Source: Pseudomonadota bacterium (GTDB lineage Bacteria; Pseudomonadota; Alphaproteobacteria; Caulobacterales; Caulobacteraceae). From it: DNA of 57,358 nt. The translations under genes and the position numbers were made by a program. Location: positions 1 to 57,358 of the forward strand of contig JAEYWU010000127.1 in the NCBI GenBank assembly GCA_023428785.1. The letters are read 5' to 3'. The notes beneath the pieces were generated by a model that was given only the letters and a program-made list of their open reading frames with translations, was not told the origin of the DNA and ran no database searches. Shown here in pieces: positions 34,717 to 43,983 of this stretch. How positions within the stretch are numbered: position 1 is the first letter of the stretch; every line of letters begins with the position of its first letter.

Positions 34717-34756
34717 GCCCGCTCGCCCGGCCCTGCCGGGGCTGCGCCGGTCCTGC

Positions 34757-34830
34757 TGGGGAATGGTGTAATGGTAACACAGCGGTTTTTGGTACCGTCA
34801 TTCTAGGTTCGAGTCCTAGTTCCCCAGCCA
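34757..34830 (+). tRNA. tRNA-Gln (TTG)
   Basis: A 74-base tRNA with encoded CCA (34828-34830). The acceptor stem is TGGGGAA against TTCCCCA with discriminator G. The anticodon arm GCGGT-TTTTGGT-ACCGT presents TTG, with a G-T pair at the base of the stem. The T arm TAGGTTCGAGTCCTA is normal. Confidence 0.96.
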
Positions 34831-34865
34831 CCGACGCCTTCCCGAGAAATCCGAGACGCTCAGGC

Positions 34866-35048
34866 CTAGCGTTCGCTGGGTGCGAAACTCTTGCCTTCGG
34901 CCGGCAGCCGGTCGTCCAGCACCGCCATGGCGGTCCGGAAGGCTTCGGTCTGTTCAAACGGTGTGCCCGCGTCGTCGGTAAATCCTGAGCCGGCGAGGCG
35001 CACGACCAGGTCTTCTAGGGCTTCCAGGGGGGTAATGGGGGCACTCAT
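34866..35048 (-). CDS. Small hypothetical protein, 60 residues
   Basis: A small cytosolic protein that begins MSAPITPLEALEDLVVRLAG and continues with a Phe/Thr/Glu stretch to LDDRLPAEGKSFAPSER. Its composition is normal and a GGGAG ribosome-binding site lies about 8 bases upstream of the ATG at 35048. The ATG further upstream (35087) lacks a site. Function unknown. It is transcribed away from the aminopeptidase P gene, with 125 bases between them. Confidence 0.65.
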   Translation of the reverse strand: MSAPITPLEALEDLVVRLAGSGFTDDAGTPFEQTEAFRTAMAVLDDRLPAEGKSFAPSER

Positions 35049-35173
35049 CGGGTGTCTCCCTTGTAGCTTGTACGACATAGAAGCCATGAGACGGCGAAGG
35101 GTTCAACACCACGAGGCGACGGGATGTCGCGCGACCCTTTGCCTTGGCGGACGGCGGGGCGTAATCCATCGGC

Positions 35174-36985
35174 ATGCGCCAGTCCTTTGAAGAAGCCGCC
35201 GACCGTTCCTTTGCAGGCAAGCACCTGCCGCGTCTGAGAGCCGAACTTGAACGCCAGGGCCTGGATGGCCTGATCGTCCCGCACGAGGACGAGCACCAGA
35301 ACGAATACCTCCCCGACGCAAATGAGCGCCTGGCCTGGGTCTCGGGGTTCACCGGCTCGGCGGGCGCCGCCGTGATCCTCAAGGATCGCGCCGCCATCTT
35401 CACGGACGGCCGCTACACCGTTCAGGTCCGCGATCAGGTCGACCCGGCTCATTTCGAATATCTGGACTTGGTCGATGGCGGCCCGCCCGCCTTTATCGAG
35501 GGCGCGGCCAAGGGCGCCGTCATCGGCTACGATCCGCGCCTGCACAGCCCGACATCGCTGGAGTATCTGAAGCGCGCCGCCGGCAAGGCAGGAGCCACCC
35601 TCAAGCCGGTCGAGACCAATCCGATCGATCTGGCCTGGGCGAATGACCGTCCCGGCCAGCCCAAGGCTCCCGTCGTGCCGCATCCGGAGAACTACTCCGG
35701 CGAATCGAGCGAATCGAAACGCCGCCGGGTCGGCGAGATGGTCGCGGCCGCCGGCGCCGACGTCGCGCTCTTGACCGCTCCTGCCTCGATCGCCTGGCTG
35801 TTCAATGTGCGCGGCGGGGACGTCATTCGCACGCCCCTGCCGATCGGACAGGCTCTTCTCGACAAGGATGGGCACGCCCGCCTGTTCCTCGACCCCGACA
35901 AGGTCACCGACGGGCTTCAGGCCTGGCTCGGCAACGAAGTCGCCCTGCAGGCGCCAGTGGCCCTGCCGGCCGCGCTCGACGCCCTCGCCGACAAGGCCGT
36001 CATGGTCGATCCGGCCCAGTCGTCGGCCTGGTATTTCGATCGCCTCGGCGATGCCAAGGCGCGGGTGGTGCGCGGCATGGATCCCTGCACCTTGCCGCGC
36101 TCGGCCAAGAACGAGGTCGAGATTGAGGGCGCCCGTCAGGCGCACATCCGCGACGGCGCCGCCCTGTCGAACTTCCTGCACTGGGTCGCGACCGAGGCGC
36201 AGGACAGCCTGCCTGACGAGGCCGAAGTGGTCCGTGTCCTGGAAGGCTTCCGCGAGGCCACCGGGCAGCTCAAGGATCTCAGCTTCGACACCATCGCCGG
36301 CGCTGGTCCGAACGGGGCCCTGCCGCACTACCGGCCCGTTCGCCGCACGATCCGACGGGTGGAGGAGGGCTCCCTCCTGCTGGTGGATGGCGGCGGCCAA
36401 TATCTGGACGGCACCACCGACGTGACCCGCACCATGGCCATCGGTGAACCAACGGCTGAGCAGAAGGACCGCTTCACGCGCGTCCTGAAGGGCCACATCG
36501 CCCTGTCCGTGGTTCGCTTTCCCGCAGGCACGACCGGCTCGCAACTGGACGCCCTGGCGCGCCTGCCGCTCTGGATGGCGGGTCTCGACTACGACCACGG
36601 CACCGGTCACGGCGTCGGGAGCTATCTGGGTGTCCACGAGGGGCCGCAGCGTATCGCCAAGATGCCGAACACCCAGGCCCTGCTGCCCGGGATGATCCTG
36701 TCCAACGAGCCGGGCTTCTACAAGGAAGGCCACTGGGGCATCCGCATCGAGAACCTTCAGGTGGTCACCGCCGCCGAACCCATCCCCGGTGGCGATCGTC
36801 CGATGCTGGGCTTCGAAACCCTGACCATGGCCCCCATCGACCGGCGTCTGATCAGTGTTGACCTGTTGACCACGGACGAGCGCGCCTGGATGGACGCCTA
36901 TCACGCCGAAGTCCTGGTCAAGGTCGGGCCGCTCATGCAGGGCGAGGCCCGCGACTGGCTGGAGCAGGCGTGCGCGCCGCTCTAG
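35174..36985 (+). CDS. pepP: Xaa-Pro aminopeptidase (aminopeptidase P, M24B family)
   Basis: A 603-residue metalloaminopeptidase of the long, two-lobed eukaryotic-like type that removes N-terminal residues ahead of proline. The N-terminal creatinase-like domains start near HLPRLRAELERQGLDGLIVP. The M24 catalytic domain has metal ligands in DGGGQYLDGTTDVTRTMA, then GTGHGVGSYLGVHEGP, ILSNEPGFYKEGHWGIRIEN and FETLTMAPID. All five ligands appear present. The 3' end overlaps the next gene's GTG start by 16 bases. The start at 35174 gives MRQSFEEAADRSF. Confidence 0.93.
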   Translation: MRQSFEEAADRSFAGKHLPRLRAELERQGLDGLIVPHEDEHQNEYLPDANERLAWVSGFTGSAGAAVILKDRAAIFTDGRYTVQVRDQVDPAHFEYLDLVDGGPPAFIEGAAKGAVIGYDPRLHSPTSLEYLKRAAGKAGATLKPVETNPIDLAWANDRPGQPKAPVVPHPENYSGESSESKRRRVGEMVAAAGADVALLTAPASIAWLFNVRGGDVIRTPLPIGQALLDKDGHARLFLDPDKVTDGLQAWLGNEVALQAPVALPAALDALADKAVMVDPAQSSAWYFDRLGDAKARVVRGMDPCTLPRSAKNEVEIEGARQAHIRDGAALSNFLHWVATEAQDSLPDEAEVVRVLEGFREATGQLKDLSFDTIAGAGPNGALPHYRPVRRTIRRVEEGSLLLVDGGGQYLDGTTDVTRTMAIGEPTAEQKDRFTRVLKGHIALSVVRFPAGTTGSQLDALARLPLWMAGLDYDHGTGHGVGSYLGVHEGPQRIAKMPNTQALLPGMILSNEPGFYKEGHWGIRIENLQVVTAAEPIPGGDRPMLGFETLTMAPIDRRLISVDLLTTDERAWMDAYHAEVLVKVGPLMQGEARDWLEQACAPL

Positions 36986-37965
36986 CGTTTTGCGCCATGC
37001 TCTGCGCCGGCCCTGCGCTCGCGCAGGAACAGCCCCGGCTGCCGAGGGACCAGTTCGACGTGATCGCGCCGTCAGAGCGCGTCACCGGCGGGCGTGGCCA
37101 TATGGAGATCGTCCAGACCGGTTGCCGTGTCGGCCCCACGGCCTGGGCGCGGCGCCGGATCGTCGATGTCACCGCCCAGGAGTGGGGCGTCTTCGGCTTC
37201 CAGACCTTCGACGTCACCCAACCCGAGAACCGGCTCCTGCCGCCGGGCGTGGTGGCGGATGCCGTCAATCCAGAGCTCGAGGCGCCGCGACTGGGACGGC
37301 TGGGCCTGCGCGCCGGTCGACAGGAGGCCGACCCTGCCATGGACGCCTCCATTGGCGGCTACTGGTCCGCCACCTCCGACGGCCGAACGGTCGTGGGCCG
37401 CCAGAACCGTCAATGGCGCGATGGGGAAGGGGAGACCAACTGGGTCGAGCCCTGGTCAGCCGCCTTCGTCAGCTGGGTCATGTGCGAGGCCGGCCTGGGC
37501 GACATAGCCCAGTTCCGGCGCGACATCGCCCACTGGGTCTATATCGATCAGGCGATCGAGGCCCGCGACGGCGCGGCGTCAGGCGCGGCCTACGTCGCCC
37601 ATGATCTCGGCGAGGTCGATTTGGCTCCGGGTGATCTGCTCTGCAATGCGCGTGGCCGCAGCCGCTATCGCACACTGGCTGACCGGCGACGAGAACAGGG
37701 CGAACAGGCGCCGCTCCACTGCGATATCGTCGTGCGCGTGGACGTCGAGGCGCGGACAGCGGCGGTGATCGGCGGCAATGTCATCAACGGCGTCAGCCTG
37801 ACCATCCTGCCGCTCATGGAGGACGCAGGGCGCCTGAGACCCGTGACGGACGGTGACAATGCCGGCGGTCGTCCGATCTTTGCCCACCTCAGCCTGCAGG
37901 CCGATCCGATAGAGGCGCAGGCTCTCGACAACAGCCCGACCATCCGGGCCCTGTCGGCGCCTTGA
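36970..37965 (+). CDS. DUF2272 exported protein, possible cell-wall hydrolase-like
   Basis: A 331-residue protein with signal peptide MRAALAFCAMLCAGPALAQ read from a GTG at 36970, inside the end of pepP in another frame. The mature part has the DUF2272 pattern: EGETNWVEPWSAAFVSWVMC with a Cys in a CHAP-like position, DLAPGDLLCNARGRSRYRTL, and APLHCDIVVRVDVEARTAAV with a His. The arrangement (Cys, then His, then Asn/Asp at GGNVINGVSL) suggests a papain-like NlpC/P60 fold, so a peptidoglycan role is plausible but unproven. The 16-base overlap suggests coupled expression with pepP. Confidence 0.75.
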   Translation: MRAALAFCAMLCAGPALAQEQPRLPRDQFDVIAPSERVTGGRGHMEIVQTGCRVGPTAWARRRIVDVTAQEWGVFGFQTFDVTQPENRLLPPGVVADAVNPELEAPRLGRLGLRAGRQEADPAMDASIGGYWSATSDGRTVVGRQNRQWRDGEGETNWVEPWSAAFVSWVMCEAGLGDIAQFRRDIAHWVYIDQAIEARDGAASGAAYVAHDLGEVDLAPGDLLCNARGRSRYRTLADRRREQGEQAPLHCDIVVRVDVEARTAAVIGGNVINGVSLTILPLMEDAGRLRPVTDGDNAGGRPIFAHLSLQADPIEAQALDNSPTIRALSAP

Positions 37966-38023
37966 ACGCCCGACGACTGGCGCCCAATTCCAGAGCGTCG
38001 CTCAGATATGCAGGAGGGTGGTG

Positions 38024-39013
38024 ATGAAGACGCGTACGCTGGGGCGGTCCGGTCCCGAGGTTTCCGCCATCGGTCTGGGCTGCATGGGCATGGCGGCCTT
38101 CTACGGCCAGGGCCTGAACGAGGATCAGGCGACGAGCCTCATCCATCACGCGCTCGATCTGGGCGTCACCTTCTTCGACACGGCCGAGATGTACGGCCCC
38201 CACACCAATGAGATTCAGCTCGGAAAGGCGCTGGCCGGCAAGCGGGACCAGGCCTTCGTCGCGACCAAGTTCGGCATTGGCTACAACGCTGAACGCACGG
38301 CCCTGAAGGTCGACGGATCGCCCGCCAATGTGCGCCGGGCCATCGAGGGCAGCCTCAAGCGCCTGAACATGGACCACGTCGACCTCTACTATCTCCACCG
38401 CGTCGACGCCGACACGCCGATCGAGGAGACGGTCGGCGCGATGGCCGAACTCGTGACCGAGGGCAAGGTGCGCTTCCTGGGTCTGTCCGAGGCCGCGCCC
38501 TCAACCCTGCGCCGGGCCCACGCCACCCATCCGATCACGGCGCTCCAGACCGAATATTCTCTCTGGAGCCGCGAGCCCGAGGACGAAATCCTGGCCACAT
38601 GCGAGGAGCTCGGCGTCGGCTTCGTGCCCTACAGCCCGCTCGGCCGCGGTTTCCTGTCGGGCGAGATCAAGTCGATCGACGACCTCGCGCCGGACGACTT
38701 CCGCCGCACGAATCCCCGGTTCTCCGGCGAGAACTTCCAGAAGAACCTCGACCTCGTGGCCGCCGTCAGCGCCATCGCAGCCGACAAGGGGGTGACACCG
38801 GCTCAACTGGCGCTCGCCTGGGTGCTGGCTCAAGGACCGCATCTCGCGCCGATTCCCGGCACGCGCCGTGTGCGGACTCTGGAAGAGAACGTCGCCGCCG
38901 TTGACGTCACCCTCACGCCCGAGGATTTCGCCGCCATCGAGGCCGTCTTCCCGAAAGGCGCCGCCCAGGGCCATCGCTATGCGCCGGCAGGGCAAGGTGC
39001 TCTCAACCGCTGA
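38024..39013 (+). CDS. Aldo/keto reductase
   Basis: A 329-residue NADPH-dependent reductase of the AKR13-like group. The TIM barrel begins MKTRTLGRSGPEVSAIGLGC. Asp and Tyr of the catalytic tetrad lie in FFDTAEMYGPHTNE, Lys in AFVATKFGIGYN, and His in DLYYLHRVDADTPIE. The C-terminal cofactor loop is PIPGTRRVRTLEENVAA. The natural substrate is unknown. AGGAGG ends 6 bases before ATG 38024; GTGs at 38018 and 38021 are less likely. The downstream 286 bases contain no gene. Confidence 0.93.
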   Translation: MKTRTLGRSGPEVSAIGLGCMGMAAFYGQGLNEDQATSLIHHALDLGVTFFDTAEMYGPHTNEIQLGKALAGKRDQAFVATKFGIGYNAERTALKVDGSPANVRRAIEGSLKRLNMDHVDLYYLHRVDADTPIEETVGAMAELVTEGKVRFLGLSEAAPSTLRRAHATHPITALQTEYSLWSREPEDEILATCEELGVGFVPYSPLGRGFLSGEIKSIDDLAPDDFRRTNPRFSGENFQKNLDLVAAVSAIAADKGVTPAQLALAWVLAQGPHLAPIPGTRRVRTLEENVAAVDVTLTPEDFAAIEAVFPKGAAQGHRYAPAGQGALNR

Positions 39014-39299
39014 CGCGAGAACGGCGTCGCCAACGCTCGTAGATCGACGCGTCAGGACGAGGATTTTTCGAGGCTTTCGCACCGGGTTGCTTGCCTCCAT
39101 CCCCGCCATCGGGCGCCCGGCTAGGCTGTCGGCCGGTCTTTGACATCGTCATGCGCACAGGACCCGCCGTTCAGGCGTGGCTCCCGCAGTCGCGTCTCGC
39201 AGCGCGCTCATGGCGTCCATGGCGTCTGTGTCGGTCTGTCCGCAGACAGACGCCAAAGGTGGACGAGGTGGACGAGGTGGACGAGGTGAACGGTGCTTT
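39014..39299. other. Gene-free stretch with hairpin and short tandem repeats
   Basis: No credible gene was seen here. The stretch holds an imperfect hairpin (GGCGTCTGT at 39221-39229 against ACAGACGCC at 39246-39254, with an inner GTCTG/CAGAC pair) and a run of three 9-base repeats (39259-39285), immediately downstream of the convergent VOC gene. The rest shows nothing recognisable. Confidence 0.6.
39259..39285. repeat. Three tandem 9-base repeats (GTGGACGAG)
   Basis: GTGGACGAG occurs three times in a row and is followed by a decayed fourth unit GTGAACGG. The repeats sit 14 bases from the stop codon of the minus-strand VOC gene. They are in the 3' untranslated region and not in a coding frame that I accept. 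Confidence 0.8.
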
Positions 39300-39668
39300 T
39301 CAGTCCGCCGGCTTGCCCGGCTCCCACAGTTCGATGGCATTGCCCTCGGGGTCGTGGATACGGGCGAAGCGCCCGATTTCGGGATGGGCGTCCCACTCTT
39401 CCTTGGTGATCACCTCGATCCCGGCGCCGCGAAGGCTGGCCAGTAGATCGTCCAGCCCCTCGACCCGGAGGTTCAGCATCGTCTGCTGTTCGGCGGGGAA
39501 ATAGTCGCTGTCCGCCTTGAAGGGCTGAAACACGGTAGGCCCCGCCTGCTGGTTCCAGATCCAGACACCTTCCGGTGCCCCGACGCCCAGATGGGTCAGA
39601 TACCATTCGCCAAGCGCCTTCGGGTCCTTGGCCCGAAAGAACAGGCCGCCGATGCCGGTCACCGCCAT
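39300..39668 (-). CDS. VOC family (glyoxalase/bleomycin resistance-like) protein
   Basis: A 122-residue vicinal-oxygen-chelate fold protein. It begins VTGIGGLFFRAKDPKALGEW and ends IGRFARIHDPEGNAIELWEP, the typical metal-site strand with Glu. The central TVFQPFKADSDYF and MLNLRVEGLDDLLASLRGAG also fit. Substrate is unknown. ATG 39668 has AAGGAGAG about 8 bases upstream; in-frame ATG 39674 is too close to that site. It is downstream of ligA on the same strand by 13 bases, so cotranscription with ligA is likely. Confidence 0.88.
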   Translation of the reverse strand: MAVTGIGGLFFRAKDPKALGEWYLTHLGVGAPEGVWIWNQQAGPTVFQPFKADSDYFPAEQQTMLNLRVEGLDDLLASLRGAGIEVITKEEWDAHPEIGRFARIHDPEGNAIELWEPGKPAD

Positions 39669-39681
39669 GATCATCTCTCCT

Positions 39682-41997
39682 TCAGCCCGCGATGAGCGCG
39701 AGCCATTCGTCCTCCGTGAGGACGGCCACGCCGTGCTTCTGAGCATCGGCGAGTTTCGAACCTGCTCCCGGGCCGGCCACCACATAGTCCGTCTTCTTGC
39801 TGACCGAGCCGGACACCTTGGCGCCCAGGCTTTCGGCCCGCGCCTTGGCCTCGTCGCGCGTGAAACGCTCGAGGCTCCCGGTGAAGACGACGGTCTTGCC
39901 GCTGACGGGGCTGTCAGCCTGGGGCCGCTCGGCGTCCTCGATGGTGTCGAGCTGGTCGACCAGCGCATCGACCACGGCCCGGTTGTGCGGCTCATGGAAG
40001 AACTCGGCGATCGCCCGCGCGGCCACAGGTCCGACCCCGGACACCCCCGCGATTTCGCCGAGCGTCTTGGACGGGCCCTCGGTCCGGGCGATCTCCGCCA
40101 GCCGCCGGATGCCGGTCCAGTCATTCGCCAGGGCCGCCAGCGCGCGGCGGGCAGGAGCGGCCACGCCCGGAAAGGCCAGGCTGAGCTTCTGGTCGATTGG
40201 GGCCTCGGGCCACGGATCATTCTCAGCGACCTCGGCGGCGGCCAGGACCGACAGGGTTCGCGCTGAAACCCCGTGGCCCTCTGCCAGCTGCTGCCAGTCC
40301 GACGAGGGGACACCCTCGCTGGCGGTCAGCCCTGCGGCATGGAAGGTCGCCCAACTGCCGAAGTGACGCGCCAGAAGAAGCGAAGTCTGCTCGCCGATCT
40401 CCCGGATCCCCAGGCCGAAGATCAGTCGGTCCAGCGAGATGGTCCGCCGCGCATCGATCCCGGCCACGAGATTGCGGACACTGGTCTCGCCGTATCCGTC
40501 CTCCGTCAGCAACTCCCCCAGGCGGGCCTCATCGCGCGCCAGCCGGAAAATGTCAGCCGGCTCCTTGAGCCAGCCCCGTTCGTGGAACGCGACGAGCTGC
40601 TTTTCGCCAAGTCCTTCAATGTCGAAGGCCCTACGGCTTACGAAATGCTTGAGACGTTCCACCAACTGCGCATCACAGATCAGGCCGCCGGTGCACCGTC
40701 GCCGGGCCTCACCTTCTTCCCGAACGGCCTCCGACCCACACACCGGGCAGTGGGTCGGAAAGACGAAAGGCTCGCTGTCTGCAGGTCGCTTGTCAGCCAC
40801 GACGCTGACGATCTGCGGAATGACGTCCCCGGCGCGCTGAAGAAGCACCGTATCGCCGATCCGCACGTCCTTGCGGGCGATCTCGTCCTCGTTGTGCAGC
40901 GTCGCATTGCGAACCACGACCCCGCCGACGGTCACGGGGTGCAGCCGGGCCACCGGCGTCAGAGACCCTGTCCGCCCGACCTGGATGTCGATGCCCTCGA
41001 GCACCGTCTGGGCCTGCTGGGCGGGGAACTTGTGCGCGATGGCCCAGCGTGGGCTTCTTGCCACGAAACCTAGCCGCTCCTGCCAATCCAGTCGGTCGAC
41101 CTTGTAGACGACCCCGTCGATGTCATAGCCGAGCGTGGCGCGGTCCCGCTCCAGCTCGGCATAGAGATCCAGCAGGCCGACCGCATCCTCGACCCGCCGC
41201 GAGCGCGGATTGACCGGCAGGCCCCAGGCTCTGAACGCCGCCAGCGCGTCAGACTGGGTCTCGGCGAACGGTGCGGACGTTTCGCCCCAGGCATAGGCGA
41301 AGAAGCGCAGCGGCCGCCTGGCCGTCACCGTCGGGTCCTTCTGCCGAAGCGAACCTGCCGCGAAGTTCCGGGGATTGGCATAGGTCCGCTGGCCGGCCTC
41401 CTCGGCCGCCTTGTTGAAGGCGTCGAACTGGTCGTTCGGCGCATAAACCTCGCCCCGGATCTCGATCACCTCCGGCCAGCCCGAGCCGGCCAGCGTCTGG
41501 GGAATATCGTCGAGCGTGCGGAGGTTCGCGGTCACATCCTCGCCGGTCCGCCCGTCGCCTCGCGTGGCGCCTCTGACCAGAACACCCTGCTCGTATCGCA
41601 GCGAGGCCGACAGGCCGTCGATCTTGGGCTCGGCGGCGAAGGCCACCGGCTCATCCCCGGTCAGCTTCAGGAAGCGTCGGATCCGGGCGACGAATTCCGC
41701 GACCTCCTCGTCGCCGAACGCATTGTCGAGCGACAGCATGGGCACGCCGTGCTTCACCGGCGCGAACTGCGATGACCCTGCCGCGCCGACCACCTGGGAC
41801 GGGCTCTCCGGCCTGGTCAGATCCGGGAACGCGTCCTCGATATCCAGCGCCCGGCGCTTGAGGGCGTCATAGTCCGCATCGGAAATCTCCGGCGCGTCCT
41901 GCCCATGATACAGAGCGTCATGATGGGCGAGCTCGCCGGACAGGCGGTCCAGCTCCTCGCGCGCTTCGGATTCGGAAAGCTGATCGACCGGCTTCAT
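39682..41997 (-). CDS. ligA: NAD-dependent DNA ligase LigA
   Basis: A 771-residue ligase that seals nicks in replication and repair. The adenylation Lys125 lies in AAEPKIDGLSASLRYE, followed by RGDGRTGEDVTANLRT. The OB domain, a four-Cys zinc finger (HCPVCGSEAVREEGEARRRC region with a final ICDAQ), helix-hairpin-helix repeats (GVSGVGPVAARAIAEF) and a C-terminal BRCT domain (GKTVVFTGSLERFTRDEAKA) follow in order. Length is slightly above the E. coli protein (671) as in other Caulobacterales. Its start overlaps the epimerase stop by one base. Confidence 0.97.
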   Translation of the reverse strand: MKPVDQLSESEAREELDRLSGELAHHDALYHGQDAPEISDADYDALKRRALDIEDAFPDLTRPESPSQVVGAAGSSQFAPVKHGVPMLSLDNAFGDEEVAEFVARIRRFLKLTGDEPVAFAAEPKIDGLSASLRYEQGVLVRGATRGDGRTGEDVTANLRTLDDIPQTLAGSGWPEVIEIRGEVYAPNDQFDAFNKAAEEAGQRTYANPRNFAAGSLRQKDPTVTARRPLRFFAYAWGETSAPFAETQSDALAAFRAWGLPVNPRSRRVEDAVGLLDLYAELERDRATLGYDIDGVVYKVDRLDWQERLGFVARSPRWAIAHKFPAQQAQTVLEGIDIQVGRTGSLTPVARLHPVTVGGVVVRNATLHNEDEIARKDVRIGDTVLLQRAGDVIPQIVSVVADKRPADSEPFVFPTHCPVCGSEAVREEGEARRRCTGGLICDAQLVERLKHFVSRRAFDIEGLGEKQLVAFHERGWLKEPADIFRLARDEARLGELLTEDGYGETSVRNLVAGIDARRTISLDRLIFGLGIREIGEQTSLLLARHFGSWATFHAAGLTASEGVPSSDWQQLAEGHGVSARTLSVLAAAEVAENDPWPEAPIDQKLSLAFPGVAAPARRALAALANDWTGIRRLAEIARTEGPSKTLGEIAGVSGVGPVAARAIAEFFHEPHNRAVVDALVDQLDTIEDAERPQADSPVSGKTVVFTGSLERFTRDEAKARAESLGAKVSGSVSKKTDYVVAGPGAGSKLADAQKHGVAVLTEDEWLALIAG

Positions 41998-42995
41998 CAG
42001 ACGACTGTGAACCCCGCATGGAACGGATCGTCGTCGTCGATCCAGATGGTGTTCAGCCCGGTCATGATCGCCGAGCCCTGGATGGACGGAATGATGGCCG
42101 GACGATCGCCCAGCGTCGTCTCGGCCTCGACCCGCCCGACGAACCGGCTGCCGATGTAGCTCTCGTGGACGAAGGTCTCGCCGACCGCCAGCCGCCCCTT
42201 GGCGTGCAGGTGCGCCAGCCTCGCTGAGGTGCCTGTGCCGCACGGGCTGCGATCGATCGCGCGCTCGCCATAGAAGACGGCGTTGCGCCCATCCGCGTCG
42301 TCGCTTCGCGGCCGGTCGGCCCAAAGGACATGGCTGACACCCCGGATCGTGTCGTCCAGCGGATGCACCGGTTCGACCTGTTCGCGCAGATTGGCCCGGA
42401 TGAGCCGCGACAGACGGATGATCTCCGCCGCGCCCAGGTCATCCAGTCCCGCATAGGGGCCTTGCGGTTCGATGATGGCGTAGAAGTTGCCGCCATAGGC
42501 GATATCGACGCTCAAAACGCCGAAGCCGGGGACATCGACCGCGACGCCCTCCATCGCCAGATAGGCTGGCACATTGGTGATGCGGACCCAGCGGACCCGG
42601 CCGCCGTCCATCTCGTATTCGAGCTCGATCACGCCGGCCGGAACCTCGGCCTTGAAGCGGCCCGGCGTGCGTGGCTGGATCAGGCCTTGTTCCAGCCCGA
42701 AGGTCACCATGCCGATCGTGCCGTGCCCGCACATGGGCAGGCAGCCGGAGGTCTCCATGAACAGGATGCCGATGTCAGCCTCTGGCGCCGTCGGCGGATA
42801 GAAGAAGCCGCCCGACATCATATCGTGCCCCCGCGGCTCGAACATCAGGCCGGTCCGGATCCAGTCGAAACGGGCCATGAAGTCCTGACGGCGCTCGCCC
42901 ATGGTTGCGCCATTCAGCATCGGCGCGCCGCCCGTGACCAGGCGCACGGGATTCCCCGCCGTATGTCCGTCGATACAGGTGAAGACGTGGCGCAT
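41997..42995 (-). CDS. 4-hydroxyproline 2-epimerase / proline racemase family
   Basis: A 332-residue cofactor-independent enzyme that epimerises trans-4-hydroxy-L-proline to cis-4-hydroxy-D-proline. Both catalytic Cys are present, Cys89 (PMCGHGTIG) and Cys252 (SPCGTGTSARLA), which favours racemase/epimerase over dehydratase. The start MRHVFTCIDGHTAGNPVRLV is family-typical. The adjacent DapA-family gene and the divergent FAD enzyme support a hydroxyproline rather than proline role. It sits between the DapA-family gene (1-base overlap) and ligA. Confidence 0.9.
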   Translation of the reverse strand: MRHVFTCIDGHTAGNPVRLVTGGAPMLNGATMGERRQDFMARFDWIRTGLMFEPRGHDMMSGGFFYPPTAPEADIGILFMETSGCLPMCGHGTIGMVTFGLEQGLIQPRTPGRFKAEVPAGVIELEYEMDGGRVRWVRITNVPAYLAMEGVAVDVPGFGVLSVDIAYGGNFYAIIEPQGPYAGLDDLGAAEIIRLSRLIRANLREQVEPVHPLDDTIRGVSHVLWADRPRSDDADGRNAVFYGERAIDRSPCGTGTSARLAHLHAKGRLAVGETFVHESYIGSRFVGRVEAETTLGDRPAIIPSIQGSAIMTGLNTIWIDDDDPFHAGFTVV

Positions 42996-43915
42996 CAGGC
43001 CGCCTTGGGCAGGCTCGGACGCGTATCGGTGGCGGTCTTCACCATCGCCTCGACCTCGGCGCGGCGCGCCCCGGTGAGCGGATAACGGGGCGGGCGAACG
43101 CGTTCGGAGCCGCGCCCCATGATCTGTTCCGACAGCTTGATCGACTGCACCAGATCATGCTCCGCATCGAGGTGCAGCAGGGGCATGAACCAGCGATAGA
43201 TGGCGATCGCCGTGGCCATGTCGCCGCGTACGAATGCGTCGTACAGCGCCACCGACTCACGGGGGAACGCCGAGGTGAGCCCCGAAATCCATCCCTCGGC
43301 GCCGAGCATCAGGCCTTCCAGCGCCACATCGTCGAGCCCTGCCATCAGGAAATAGCGGTCGCCAAACGCATTTATCAGGTCGGTGAAGCGCCGAGTGTCG
43401 GGCGCCGATTCCTTGACCGCCACGATGTTCGGCAAATCGGCCAGTTTTTCTAGCGCGCCAACGCCGATCGAGACCCGGTACGCCGGCGGGTTGTTGTAGA
43501 GCATGATCGGCAGCCGGGTGGCCTGAGCAATCGTGCGGAAATGGCTGACCAGTTCGTCCTCGGTCGGCACATAGACCATGGCCGGCAGGACCATCAGGCC
43601 ATCGGCCCCGATGGCTTCCGCGTCTTCGGCGAACTTGGCCGCCCGCGCGGTCGTCAACTCCGAGACTCCCACCACGACCGGTACGCGCCCCGCGCTCGTC
43701 TCGACCGCCGCCTTGAGGACGGCGCGCTTTTCGTCGGGCTCCAGCGAGTTATTTTCCCCGCACGTGCCCAGCGAGATCAGACCGTGCACGCCGTCCCGGA
43801 TCAGGTTGTCCAGCACCCCGCGCGTGGCGTCGAAATCGACCGAGAGGTCGTCCGCGAACTGGGTCGTGGCCGCCGGATAGACGCCCTTCCAGTTTGCACG
43901 CTCGAACAATTTCAT
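42995..43915 (-). CDS. DapA-family lyase, probable 1-pyrroline-4-hydroxy-2-carboxylate deaminase
   Basis: A 306-residue TIM-barrel class I aldolase-like protein. The Schiff-base Lys lies in VAVKESAPDTRRF, the Tyr in YNNPPAYRVSIG, and the N-terminal barrel includes GVHGLISLGTCGENNSLEPDE. DapA itself would show GTTGE; the CGENNSL form and context with the epimerase and an FAD dehydrogenase suggest the deaminase of the hydroxyproline pathway, which makes 2-oxoglutarate semialdehyde. It is divergent from the FAD gene, with a 68-base gap that should hold both promoters. Confidence 0.83.
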   Translation of the reverse strand: MKLFERANWKGVYPAATTQFADDLSVDFDATRGVLDNLIRDGVHGLISLGTCGENNSLEPDEKRAVLKAAVETSAGRVPVVVGVSELTTARAAKFAEDAEAIGADGLMVLPAMVYVPTEDELVSHFRTIAQATRLPIMLYNNPPAYRVSIGVGALEKLADLPNIVAVKESAPDTRRFTDLINAFGDRYFLMAGLDDVALEGLMLGAEGWISGLTSAFPRESVALYDAFVRGDMATAIAIYRWFMPLLHLDAEHDLVQSIKLSEQIMGRGSERVRPPRYPLTGARRAEVEAMVKTATDTRPSLPKAA

Positions 43916-43983
43916 CGGCGACTCCTCCCGTCGTACGGCCCGATTTCCTATACGCTCGGCGTGGCAGATTCCTAGAGACGCAC

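Noticed and set aside
34524..34830. tRNA pair as an integration site for a genomic island
   Set aside because: No direct repeat of a tRNA 3' end, no integrase and no composition shift were found on either side.
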